A stretch of DNA of 16,389 nt. Source: Treponema sp. UBA937 (lineage in GTDB: Bacteria > Spirochaetota > Spirochaetia > Treponematales > Breznakiellaceae). Of the stretch, positions 6,601 to 13,170 are shown in pieces. Both the position numbers and the translations under genes were made by a program. Location: contig DBDH01000109.1 of the NCBI GenBank assembly GCA_002293455.1, forward strand, positions 21,517-37,905, in the 5' to 3' direction. The stretch's first letter is position 1, and the number at the start of each line of letters is the position of its first letter. The notes below the pieces were generated by a model. It saw only the letters and a list, made by a program, of their open reading frames with translations, had not been told where the DNA came from and searched no databases.

Positions 6601-7651
6601 TGCCGTCATTATTGGGGGAAATCCATAGAGTATCGGGATAAATCAAAGAAATTTCCGGAGCTTTATTATCGGGAACGCCTACTGTCCAGGAAAGTCCCGT
6701 TCCCATAGCCCAAATATTGCCGTATAAAGGCCGCGCCGAAGCGGATATGGCCATATTTCCGTCCCGGTTCAATACACCGATAGAAGCGGGATCGGTATTT
6801 TTTTTCGTTGCAAGATGAAAGGTCACTCCGATAGACGGAATTGCGGACGCGGCGTTTCCATCGATTATTTCACGGACATTGAACCCGGTCGATAGTGAAA
6901 TCGTCACGAATTGAGCAATATCCGCATTAAGTCCAATTTTTCCAGTAAAATTAGTAAAACCAGGAACTCCTAAATCCGCGGACAAACCAAGCCTTAACGC
7001 GTCGGGTTTACCTTCCGCCCCCGGGAGCCGGAGGAAATCAAACGACACGCCGCCGACAAGCGTGAAAGCGGTTGGTGTCCAGCTTTTTCCGAGGCCTCTT
7101 AATACGACAGCCCAGGTGAAATCGTCCATAAAAGCCAGTTTCCCCATGTTATACCGGAATCCAAGATCGGCGGAAAGGGTCCAATCATCCCCAAACCCAA
7201 AATTAAGTCCCGCCCCAATATTCATACCGGGATACAATTCCTTTGACGCGTTCAGATTTCCGCTGAAAGCGGTTCCTACGGGAAACGCGTTAAAAGGACT
7301 TGATAAAAACCGTAACGATCCGCCGAAAACAGCGTATTTTGTAGGAATAAGGGCTCCCAATTCCGCGTGATGCCCAAAGCCTGATTCCGCGCCAGAGCGG
7401 CCAAATCCCGGAAGCAAAAGATAGCCCAAATCGAAGACCATTAATTGAGCCGCGCCGCTTTGAGCCGGATTCACCGCACTTACCGGAGCGCCTCCCTGCG
7501 ATGTGGAAAAAGCGCCGTTTCCGTTTAGCGCCGGTGTGTATAAATCCATCACCGCATCCGCTCCGGACGAAGGTTCGCTGTACGCATCAAAAACCAAGCC
7601 AAGCAACAACACCGCTGATAACAGCAATACCGATAATGTATTCCGGAACAT
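3626..7651 (-). CDS. Giant OmpA-family envelope protein with eight FlgD-type Ig-like modules
   Basis: The product is 1341 residues. The start is the ATG at 7651, preceded 4 nt away by GGAGG; a frame extending to 7678 lacks this. Order: signal peptide (1 to about 25, hydrophobic LLLSAVLLLGLVF); about 300 residues of short alternating strands with the look of a beta-barrel; eight modules (about 342-1203), each opening with FSPNNDG-like residues and ending in WDGTDNxG...PDGxY, as in FlgD and gliding-motility Ig-like domains; and a C-terminal OmpA-like domain. That domain shows VQVEGHANP (about 1264-1272), LSEARARAVVDML (1287-1299) and NRRVEFILIK (1332-1341). The OmpA domain should hold peptidoglycan, while the modules span the periplasm or reach the surface. 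Acidic FSPNxDG loops suggest calcium binding (inference). It is divergent from the lipoprotein gene at 7880. Function is otherwise unknown. Confidence 0.88.
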   Translation of the reverse strand: MFRNTLSVLLLSAVLLLGLVFDAYSEPSSGADAVMDLYTPALNGNGAFSTSQGGAPVSAVNPAQSGAAQLMVFDLGYLLLPGFGRSGAESGFGHHAELGALIPTKYAVFGGSLRFLSSPFNAFPVGTAFSGNLNASKELYPGMNIGAGLNFGFGDDWTLSADLGFRYNMGKLAFMDDFTWAVVLRGLGKSWTPTAFTLVGGVSFDFLRLPGAEGKPDALRLGLSADLGVPGFTNFTGKIGLNADIAQFVTISLSTGFNVREIIDGNAASAIPSIGVTFHLATKKNTDPASIGVLNRDGNMAISASARPLYGNIWAMGTGLSWTVGVPDNKAPEISLIYPDTLWISPNNDGKADDIEFPISIVDQRYVTEWKLEIQDDTGNIVKTYRNKELRPETQGVRNIFDRFTAVKAQVEIPETLRWDGTLETGGTAPDGRYFFTLSAMDDNGNGASSPRYEVMIDNTHPLIEITALNESERLFSPDGDGNKDVLMISQTGSAEDFWDAGFYNDAGIKVKSFDVTAGEVRNLTWDGTDNEGRIVPDGIYTYKVFSVDKAMNAVNADVANIIINTIQPAVSLPIDDAYFSPNNNGVKDVMILRPGVPVTEGITQWTAGIIDTNGRTRRTYRGTLPVPEEIRFDGNDDAGTLLSEGSYHGTLTVSYRNGYISEASSPVFTLDITPPSAGVRMEYNAFSPNNDGKQDEMIFAQTASNEILWTGEIRRQDSDSENAVVKTFKFSGMPSARLTWDGRNDEGGLSADGNYVYQVFSTDQAGNNGSSVPVAFNLSTADTPILLTTDKLAFSPNGDRIKDVVVFMPLLQSREGIAEYILEILDPQGSPVRTFRGRADVPATIIWDGTNDARASVPDNNYTARIMVTYTAGNQPVAYSQAVTLDTTDPHAELSVPYVVFSPNGDGNRDEQIFNITTIGTDTWEAALLDENGNTIQTWEWNSSAPALRWDGKDQAGNPMPDGNYSFTLQSIDDAGNSYNEDIQNIVLDARIPRAFLTVSAASFAPKDGNDDTVRFAIILDPKDGMSNWKLDIKDIRGTVIRQFPAQNETSAVIPDSIAWDGKDAAGIVREGAYTAQLSVNYEKGDSVDVSAGPVTIDISGPELSFTTSPEYFSPDNDGAEDDLFISLSAVDVSPISSWAFEITEPRPPYNSFYKIEGKGVPSERLTWNGRSNTGELVQAATDYPVTFSAVDDLGNTSSVTGVIGVDVLVIRDGDVLRINVPSIVFRENAADFLNIPRENYDNNIRVLRRIAEILNKFRDYKVQVEGHANPVTRTVAEETEELQPLSEARARAVVDMLVEYGVARNRLTSMGMGGTRPVVQWEDHDNWWKNRRVEFILIK
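4043..6628 (-). repeat. DNA encoding eight tandem Ig-like modules of two alternating subtypes
   Basis: The FSP-type openings fall near residues 345, 476, 580, 687, 795, 902, 1005 and 1114, so modules two to eight are spaced 103-109 residues apart and the first is longer. Modules 1, 2, 4, 6 and 8 end in a [S/D]xxDxxGN-like strand (AMDDNGN, SVDKAMN, STDQAGN, SIDDAGN, AVDDLGN). Modules 3, 5 and 7 instead end in a VxY strand (TVSYRNG, MVTYTAG, SVNYEKG). From module 2 on the subtypes strictly alternate. Confidence 0.85.
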
Positions 7652-7680
7652 ATATCCTCCAAACAATATGAAAAACAACG

Positions 7681-7689
7681 ATCATAACA
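7681..7689 (-). promoter_or_regulatory. Possible extended -10 promoter of the giant OmpA-family gene
   Basis: On the minus strand TGT directly precedes TATGAT, giving the TGnTATnAT form of an extended -10 element. The predicted start is about 23 nt before the ATG at 7651, leaving room for the GGAGG site. No good -35 is seen, which extended -10 promoters tolerate. Confidence 0.4.
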
Positions 7690-7879
7690 AAAAATTACGG
7701 TTTCAGGATAAAACACCATGTTAAAGCGTTTTTCAATGCCAATATTTTATACGATTTTTGTCAGCCGCATATATGCAATACGCATCTTATTTAATTATAT
7801 ATCAAAAAAACACAAATATTCTACAAAATTACCAAGCAAAAACCGTATCAATGCCTTATATAAGCCGGAGGTTCATGAG

Positions 7880-9016
7880 ATGAAAAAAATCCGTCCGGCT
7901 CTGTTATGCCGATACTTGCTGATATTGTCGGTTTTGTTTGTCTGCGGCTGTAATTCATTCTTCAAAAATGATGATAAAGCTGAAAACGCGCAAAAAAGCA
8001 TTACCGTTCTTTCCTGGAATGTGCAGGCCCTTTTTGACGGCAAAGATCAGGGAAACGAGTACGATGAATATCTTGTTTCAAAAGGATGGTCCCAAGAAAA
8101 ATACCGGGCGCGGCTGAACAGTATTACCAGGGGAATAACGGAAATTCCGGAAAATCCCGATGTTATTGGATTTCTGGAAATTGAAAACGCGGAGATTCTG
8201 GAAGATATGCTTTCTTCTTCGCTCGCGAAAAAGGGATACCGATGGACTTTTTTTACAGGAAATGCCGGCGGAGCTTTGGGAATCGGCATTATAAGCAAAT
8301 ATCCCTTTACGATAACAAAGTCACATTCCATTATTTGTGACGGAGAAATAAATCCGCGTCCGATGGCGGAAATTCATCTTTCTGTTGAAGATCGGCCTGT
8401 AGTCCTTTTTGTCTGTCACTGGAAATCAAAACTGGGCGATCCTGAGAAAACCGAATTACAAAGGCGGGCCTCTGCCATGCTTGCCCTCCGCAGAGTGACA
8501 GAATTGGAACAAGAAAACCCCGGCATCCCTATTATTATTATGGGCGATTTAAACGAAAATTATGATGAATTTTACCGGACGGGAGGAAATTCCATCACAG
8601 CGCTGCTTCCCGATGATCCGGAAGCAGCGGCTCTGACAGACACGGTTACGGAAAAAGCACAATCGTTCCCCGCGGTCCGGAATTTTCTTGTTGTTACCGG
8701 AAAAAAACATCAAGAGGCAATCCATTTCGATGTTCCCCATAATCTTTTTTACACGCTTTGGGGCAATGAACTTCAAAAAGGTTCTTATGTTTACCGGAGC
8801 AATTGGGAAACGATTGACCATTTCCTTCTAAGACCCAGTCTTTATGACGGATTGGGCTGGGATATCGCGTCCGGCAGGATTGTGAATACGCCTCCCTTTG
8901 CAACAGAAGCCGGAAATCCTTCCGCTTATAATCCCCGGACCGGCAGGGGTATAAGCGATCATCTGCCCTTGCTCTTAACAATAACACTTCAACAAGGAGA
9001 AAAGGAAACAATATGA
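7880..9016 (+). CDS. Lipoprotein of the endonuclease/exonuclease/phosphatase superfamily
   Basis: The 378-residue product starts at ATG 7880, 8 nt after GGAGG (7867-7871); the open frame continues upstream to 7718 but that stretch is AT-rich and unlike protein. Residues 1-24 are a lipoprotein signal with lipobox VCGC and acylated C24. The rest is an EEP-fold metal-dependent phosphoesterase. Visible motifs are SWNVQALFDG (N47), GFLEIEN (E100), CHWKSK with H180, MGDLNEN (D223, N225), ETIDHFLL (D313) and ISDHLP (D360, H361). All metal and catalytic positions of the DNase I-like fold appear present. It would hydrolyse phosphodiesters or phosphomonoesters outside the cytoplasm, perhaps scavenging nucleotides or phosphate; the substrate cannot be read from sequence. 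It overlaps the next gene by 4 nt and is divergent from the OmpA-family gene. Confidence 0.88.
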   Translation: MKKIRPALLCRYLLILSVLFVCGCNSFFKNDDKAENAQKSITVLSWNVQALFDGKDQGNEYDEYLVSKGWSQEKYRARLNSITRGITEIPENPDVIGFLEIENAEILEDMLSSSLAKKGYRWTFFTGNAGGALGIGIISKYPFTITKSHSIICDGEINPRPMAEIHLSVEDRPVVLFVCHWKSKLGDPEKTELQRRASAMLALRRVTELEQENPGIPIIIMGDLNENYDEFYRTGGNSITALLPDDPEAAALTDTVTEKAQSFPAVRNFLVVTGKKHQEAIHFDVPHNLFYTLWGNELQKGSYVYRSNWETIDHFLLRPSLYDGLGWDIASGRIVNTPPFATEAGNPSAYNPRTGRGISDHLPLLLTITLQQGEKETI

Positions 9017-9222
9017 AAAAACCAGCTAAATTGCATCCTGCACAGAATGGGAATCCGGGTTTGCAGGAAATGGAAAGTCTCGTTATGGAAAATATGGATT
9101 CCAATAACAACGACCTGAAACCGTATGAAAAAATTGATCCAAGCGTACTGTCCAGCTTTGCAAGAAGAGAAGGGCTCTCTTTTGTAAATGGATTAATCCT
9201 CGGAGGAACGAGAATGGGATAG
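9013..9222 (+). CDS. Small hypothetical protein coupled to the EEP lipoprotein gene
   Basis: I do not recognise this 69-residue protein. It is hydrophilic, has no signal peptide or cysteines and ends with a glycine-rich stretch (NGLILGGTRMG). Its ATG overlaps the upstream TGA (ATGA at 9013-9016), and AAAAGGAAACAAT precedes it with AGG about 7 nt from the ATG, so translational coupling to the lipoprotein is likely. Because the start signal and overlap are good, a real gene is more probable than a chance frame. A truncated remnant of a longer gene cannot be excluded. Confidence 0.55.
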   Translation: MKKPAKLHPAQNGNPGLQEMESLVMENMDSNNNDLKPYEKIDPSVLSSFARREGLSFVNGLILGGTRMG

Positions 9223-9226
9223 TATA

Positions 9227-9249
9227 TTACCATATTTTGGTAAAATTTT
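9227..9249. terminator. Short AT-rich hairpin between convergent genes
   Basis: TTACCA (9227-9232) and TGGTAA (9238-9243) form a 6-bp stem around TATTT, followed by AAATTTT on the plus strand. It sits between the plus-strand small gene and the minus-strand UPF0280 gene, where a bidirectional terminator is expected, but the stem is weak. Confidence 0.35.
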
Positions 9250-10034
9250 CACTTTTGTCCCGGTCCCAAAGTGATACGCCCCTGCGCGGCAACAGTATCT
9301 CCAAGGATGATTAAGGCTCCAAGCGGTTTAAGGGAAATATCGGGAACGATTTTGCCCGCGTCTTCCAAAAGCCAGGAGAGAGCTTCGGTCACATCGTATG
9401 TGCTTTTGACTCGATTCCCAAGAGCGGTTGCCCAGCTGTCCGCGGCGGCGGCGTCTTTTGCGACAACGAGGGCCGCGTCAGCTTTGCCGTAACTTAACGA
9501 TGGGCCTACGGTGCCGGAAGAACAGGCGAGTCCTAGGGGGCTGTCTTCCGCGTTTAAAACAACGGCAATTGTTCCAGACATGGAAGACAAACCGGCATAG
9601 ATTCCAACCGACAGCGGTGATTCAATCTTTATCCAGAAATCGCCGCCGTTTTCCACGATAATTTCATCAAAACAAAATTGTGTGTCGAGGGCCCGTCCCA
9701 GATATTCCGCAAGGACTCCGGCGACGGAAGCCATGGGCCCGACTCCGGCAGCTTCCGCCGCCTTTATCATGGAACAAATGACGGCAGGGGCGTTTCGGTC
9801 TTCAGCAAGCGGTTCCAGGCTTTCAAGAAAGCCGGGACGCCCGCGGGCATAATCGAGAATGATGTTCCGTAACCCGGCAAGAATATGTTCGGCGGCGGTT
9901 TTGACAGCGGAAGGATCAGGAATGTCCCGGCGGCGGTTCCATCCTATCCATATATCGGATTCGCCGTCATGAATAGAAAGCGGATGGAAGCGCCGGGTAT
10001 CAAAGGTATCGCGGTAAAATCGATTTTGGTACAT
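9249..10034 (-). CDS. UPF0280/COG2122 protein of the homocysteine-biosynthesis operon
   Basis: The 261-residue protein has the start typical of UPF0280 (MYQNRFYRDTF) and family motifs AAEAAGVGPMASVAGVLAEY (92-111), IVENGGDFWIKI (126-137), GIYAGLSSMSGTI (144-156) and CSSGTVGPSLSYGKADAALV (171-190). UPF0280 is distantly related to ApbE. In methanogens and Desulfovibrio, COG2122 is one of the genes needed, together with DUF39 and the NIL-ferredoxin, to make homocysteine from aspartate semialdehyde and sulfide; its exact chemical step is uncertain. Here it is the last gene of that operon, 36 nt after the ferredoxin gene. No strong ribosome-binding site precedes the ATG, but the conserved N terminus supports this start. 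There is no signal peptide, so it is cytosolic. Confidence 0.85.
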   Translation of the reverse strand: MYQNRFYRDTFDTRRFHPLSIHDGESDIWIGWNRRRDIPDPSAVKTAAEHILAGLRNIILDYARGRPGFLESLEPLAEDRNAPAVICSMIKAAEAAGVGPMASVAGVLAEYLGRALDTQFCFDEIIVENGGDFWIKIESPLSVGIYAGLSSMSGTIAVVLNAEDSPLGLACSSGTVGPSLSYGKADAALVVAKDAAAADSWATALGNRVKSTYDVTEALSWLLEDAGKIVPDISLKPLGALIILGDTVAAQGRITLGPGQK

Positions 10035-10070
10035 TATCGCTGTCCGCGAACAGAGGCTTCGGGCAAGCCC

Positions 10071-10487
10071 TTATTCTCCGAAATCGAGTGTGAAGCATCC
10101 AAAGGGACAGGCTTTCACGCAGTTGCCGCAGGCTACACATTTGTCTTTATCAACCTGGAGTTTCCAGGTTTCCCTGTCCAGGGTAAGGACGCTGGAAAAA
10201 CAAATGCCCGTACAAGCGCCGCAGTCCGCGCATTTTTCTTCGTTCCAGCTGAGGCGTTTCGCGACGCTGACACAGCTCACCCCGATAGAGTCGAGCCAGG
10301 CGAGCGCTTTTTCCAAATCACCGGGTTCTTGTTCGGCATGGAGTTCCACAAGGAGGCTTCCTTCCAAACCGGGCGAAATCGACGCCTTGAGAATATTTAC
10401 CTGGATGTTAAAGTCTTTAATCAGCTTCCATAAGACGGGTTCGGATACGGTGCCGGAGCTGTAACCTAATACATATTTTTCAGCCAT
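10071..10487 (-). CDS. NIL-domain ferredoxin with two [4Fe-4S] clusters
   Basis: The 138-residue protein has an N-terminal NIL domain (about 1-78), a ferredoxin-like regulatory fold also found on MetN methionine transporters. Two cluster motifs follow: C86-x2-C89-x2-C92-x3-C96, and C117-x2-C120-x2-C123-x3-C127-P, with an additional C131. The first motif ends CF rather than the usual CP. It would supply electrons for sulfur insertion into a C4 precursor during homocysteine synthesis, next to its DUF39 partner, with which it is known to pair in methanogens. Its ATG overlaps the DUF39 stop by 1 nt (TAATG at 10485-10489), so the two are translationally coupled. The NIL domain could sense an amino acid product, but that is speculation. 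Confidence 0.9.
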   Translation of the reverse strand: MAEKYVLGYSSGTVSEPVLWKLIKDFNIQVNILKASISPGLEGSLLVELHAEQEPGDLEKALAWLDSIGVSCVSVAKRLSWNEEKCADCGACTGICFSSVLTLDRETWKLQVDKDKCVACGNCVKACPFGCFTLDFGE

Positions 10488-11665
10488 TATTTATGCTCCT
10501 CCCCCAGGGCCTGGGAACGAATATTCAATCCCTTTACCGTAGAATGTTCCGGCAGAGGACAAACCGGCGGCGACAAGGGAAAAGCCCCGGAGATTACCCG
10601 CTGTTTCAATTCTTCCGCCAAAATTCTTGCCTTACGGTAACTGGAAAGCGGCGCGGTTTTTACGTTCCTGCCGTTTAACGCAAAGGTGCCGGACATAAGT
10701 TCCTCGTAATTTGCCGTACTAATCCCCGGATGTCCGGGGAGACCGTAATCGCAGACGGTCGTTTCAATTTGATCGTTCCTGACAGAAACATGCTTTGCCA
10801 TATCCTCGTCAAGAACCGGAATCGCGAAACCGATGCCGATGTACAAAGTAGTGCCGTATTTGTAGTAATACGCGGCCCTTACCCATTCGGGGCTCATTTC
10901 CTTGGCGTTTCCAATCAGCATGAGCGTTCCCGCGTTGGAAAGCGGAATGCCCGCAGGGTTCCTCGGTTTTTCCGTATTGAACTGGGTTCCGTTCCATCCG
11001 ACAGAACCGACAGCTCCGCCGAAAAACACCGGCGTTCCGGTTCCTATCGTTCTGAAAAAAGGATCGTTCAGCAAAGGAGACAAACATCCCGATGTCGAAT
11101 AATTTATATTCAAACAAGAAGGCAGCAGGGTTCCCATGTATGTGTACAAGGTTTTATGCGTAGAATTCACCGCCGCGGGATAATTCTGATACGCGTTCCG
11201 GGGGTTGCACATAATCATTTCATTTACGGCATCTTTGTGGATAAAAGTTTCGATCTCCTTGCGCGGATAACAGTCGGTGCCTTTGCCCTGGGCTTTGAGA
11301 AAAAGCGATCCGCCGGAAATGAGTTTTTCGATAAGATGGGCTCCGCCGAAATCGGGAATATCGGGATGCGTTTCGGTTGCGCCGATATACGCATCCACCG
11401 CGGCGATTCCTCCAAAAACCGGAACGCCGTCGAGCGTAAGCTTTTCCATTCTGATGGGCGGCTCCGGATGCCCAAAGTTGATAAACACGCCGGAACTGCA
11501 CATCGCGCCAAAAGTCCCCGTGGTAACGACATCAACTTTTTTGGCGATATCCGCGGGACTTGATTCCTTTGACATCGCCGCCGCTTCCTCCGCGGTAATA
11601 ACCACAGCGGAACCTTGAGCTATCTTCCGGTTTATTTCATCCCAGCTCTTTTTTATTTCTCCCAT
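10487..11665 (-). CDS. DUF39/COG1900 homocysteine biosynthesis protein
   Basis: The 392-residue protein matches the DUF39 (COG1900) family: N-terminal IKKSWDEINRKI, VVTTGTFGAMCSSGVFINFG (46-65), DAYIGAT (91-97), GKGTDCYPRKEI (127-138), STSGCLSPLLNDP (190-202) and FGGAVGSVGWNGTQFN (215-230). In Methanosarcina and Desulfovibrio this family, with a NIL-ferredoxin, converts aspartate semialdehyde and sulfide into homocysteine without O-acyl-homoserine. Conserved cysteines are thought to carry the sulfur as persulfide; C56 and C132 are the best candidates here by position, from memory of the archaeal work. The start has a strong GGGAGG site 4 nt upstream, lying inside the end of lysC, which it overlaps by 13 nt. 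The enzyme is cytosolic. Family identity is firm; pathway activity is by homology. Confidence 0.9.
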   Translation of the reverse strand: MGEIKKSWDEINRKIAQGSAVVITAEEAAAMSKESSPADIAKKVDVVTTGTFGAMCSSGVFINFGHPEPPIRMEKLTLDGVPVFGGIAAVDAYIGATETHPDIPDFGGAHLIEKLISGGSLFLKAQGKGTDCYPRKEIETFIHKDAVNEMIMCNPRNAYQNYPAAVNSTHKTLYTYMGTLLPSCLNINYSTSGCLSPLLNDPFFRTIGTGTPVFFGGAVGSVGWNGTQFNTEKPRNPAGIPLSNAGTLMLIGNAKEMSPEWVRAAYYYKYGTTLYIGIGFAIPVLDEDMAKHVSVRNDQIETTVCDYGLPGHPGISTANYEELMSGTFALNGRNVKTAPLSSYRKARILAEELKQRVISGAFPLSPPVCPLPEHSTVKGLNIRSQALGEEHK

Positions 11666-13047
11666 GAGTCCTCCCTTGTCATGCTATGGATTGCCCTTAC
11701 CGCGTTTTCCCTGTCCCGATTTTTGACCAGGACATACATTGCCACGGGACTTGCGCCTGCCTGGGCTAACACAACATTGATATGTTCATCCGCGAGGGCT
11801 TGCAGCATCGAAGCCCCGGCTCCTATAGAATCCCGAATCCCGCTGCCGACTGCCGCAATCATCGAACAATCTTCGACGGCTTCCACGGCAATGACCCCGC
11901 CCACGACATCGGCCTTGAGTACCGCAAGCGCCTTGGCGAGATCATCCTTTTTAAAAATAAGATTGATGCAGGTCTGCGCCGTAATGACACTCGAAATGTT
12001 CACCGCCGCCGCGTCGAGCCGCCCGGCAGCCCAGGCAAGAATGCCGGGACGGGAACCCACTCCCGGCCCTTCAATCTGAAGAATCCCCAAATCTTCCGAC
12101 GACGCCACGCTTTTTATCACCGCGTCTTTTGCTTCCGTTATGCCCCGGTCTTGAGCAACTTCCGTATAAGGCTCAATCGTTCCGTTAAATTTTTCAACAT
12201 TCATCACCCTGATAGGGATGCCCGCGTCCTCAAGCGGTTCCACCGTCCGGGGATGCAGCACTTTTGCGCCAAAATAAGCGAGTTCCGCCGCTTCCGCGTA
12301 GCTCAAAAACGGAATCGTTTTTGATTCCGGAACGACGCGGGGATCGGAAGATAAAAAGCCGTCAACATCTTTCCAGAGATCGAAGCTTGATGCCCCGGTA
12401 CAGCGGGCAATTACCGCGGCCGTGTAATCCGAACCGCCGCGCCCGAAAATGGCGCATCTTCCGTCTTTCGCGGTTCCGTAAAAACCGGGAACCACCGCGG
12501 TCTCCTGAAAGGTGAGGGACGCTTTTAAAAGCGGCGCGGAAGCGGCAAGGTCCGCGGTCGCGTTTCCGTATTTTCCGTCCGTTATAAGCCCGATATTTTC
12601 CGGCAGCATTTCACGCGCGGCGATGCCTTCCGAACGGAGAAGCGCCGCGACCACCGGAGCCGCCAGTCTTTCGCCGTAACTCAGGATTTTATCCCGCGTA
12701 AAATCCGGGACCGCGCCGATATAATGAATGCCTTTGAGCAGCCGCTCCAATTCTTTGAGACGCACATCGATTATTTCAAGAAGGGATTTTTTTTCATCGG
12801 CACCCGCGGCACAGGCGTCCGCAGTTTCAAAGTGAATAGAACGGATGCGCTGCATAATCTTCCCGGCTTCTTCCGGAAACAAGATGGCTTCACCGATTGC
12901 TTCGCTTATCGTATTGGTAATTCCGTAAAACGCGGATACTACCACAATAATATGCTGGTTATATGCTTTTACTACTTTGGCGGACCGCTTTATATCGGCA
13001 AGCGTTTTCAGATTTGACCCGCCGAATTTAACCACTATTTTATCCAT
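11653..13047 (-). CDS. lysC: Aspartate kinase with tandem ACT domains
   Basis: Aspartate kinase phosphorylates aspartate to aspartyl-4-phosphate, the first step toward aspartate semialdehyde and then homocysteine, methionine, threonine and lysine. The 464-residue protein begins KFGGSN (7-12; many relatives have KFGGTS or KFGGSS). It continues with LSYGERLAAPVVAALL (122-137), the ATP-site block IFGRGGSDYTAAVIA (200-214), WKDVDGFLSSDPR (225-237) and AELAYFGAKVLHPRT (254-268). Two ACT domains follow (about 320-378 and 396-460) that would mediate feedback inhibition. It is monofunctional, with no homoserine dehydrogenase part. It overlaps the DUF39 gene by 13 nt and heads that operon, which points to a supply role for homocysteine synthesis. 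No Shine-Dalgarno sequence is seen before the ATG; the promoter lies so close that the mRNA may be leaderless. Confidence 0.94.
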   Translation of the reverse strand: MDKIVVKFGGSNLKTLADIKRSAKVVKAYNQHIIVVVSAFYGITNTISEAIGEAILFPEEAGKIMQRIRSIHFETADACAAGADEKKSLLEIIDVRLKELERLLKGIHYIGAVPDFTRDKILSYGERLAAPVVAALLRSEGIAAREMLPENIGLITDGKYGNATADLAASAPLLKASLTFQETAVVPGFYGTAKDGRCAIFGRGGSDYTAAVIARCTGASSFDLWKDVDGFLSSDPRVVPESKTIPFLSYAEAAELAYFGAKVLHPRTVEPLEDAGIPIRVMNVEKFNGTIEPYTEVAQDRGITEAKDAVIKSVASSEDLGILQIEGPGVGSRPGILAWAAGRLDAAAVNISSVITAQTCINLIFKKDDLAKALAVLKADVVGGVIAVEAVEDCSMIAAVGSGIRDSIGAGASMLQALADEHINVVLAQAGASPVAMYVLVKNRDRENAVRAIHSMTREDSWEK

Positions 13048-13052
13048 GACTA

Positions 13053-13081
13053 TTTATAAACCGAATAAGCCATCTGTTCAA
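13053..13081 (-). promoter_or_regulatory. Strong sigma-70-type promoter of the lysC-DUF39 operon
   Basis: On the minus strand TTGAAC (plus positions 13076-13081), a 17-nt spacer and TATAAA (13053-13058) form a near-consensus promoter. Only TAGTC separates the -10 from the lysC ATG, so transcription should begin at or within a base or two of the start codon. That would make lysC translation leaderless. If a longer transcript exists, no ribosome-binding site precedes the ATG. Confidence 0.65.
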
Positions 13082-13122
13082 TATTAGGAGAAAAAAACGC
13101 TGACAGCTTCCAATGTTCTCAA

Positions 13123-13143
13123 GAGGGGAGACAAGCTCCCCTC
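13123..13143. terminator. GC-rich perfect hairpin after the sugar transporter operon
   Basis: GAGGGGAG (13123-13130) and CTCCCCTC (13136-13143) form an 8-bp perfect stem with a 5-nt loop. It lies 28 nt past the stop of the last permease gene, and upstream of the lysC promoter. It would separate the two minus-strand operons. The T-run expected after the stem is poor on the minus strand (TTGAGAAC), so termination efficiency is uncertain. Confidence 0.6.
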
Positions 13144-13170
13144 AAAAACCAGCGATCTATACTTTGTGTC

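Noticed and set aside
7767..7776. Perfect palindrome GCATATATGC upstream of the EEP lipoprotein gene
   Set aside because: It is short, alternating AT-rich and not placed against a recognisable promoter, so I cannot support an operator.
7718..7879. In-frame upstream extension of the EEP lipoprotein gene
   Set aside because: It would bury the lipoprotein signal peptide and is AT-rich; ATG 7880 has GGAGG 8 nt upstream.
8694..9233. Open frame of 179 codons on the minus strand
   Set aside because: It is antisense to the EEP lipoprotein, whose catalytic motifs are clear.
9885..10433. Open frame of 182 codons on the plus strand
   Set aside because: It is antisense to the NIL-ferredoxin and UPF0280 genes, with no family resemblance or start signal.
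10730..11563. Long open frame of 277 codons on the plus strand
   Set aside because: It is antisense to the well-supported DUF39 gene and has Arg/His-rich, low-complexity composition typical of shadow frames.
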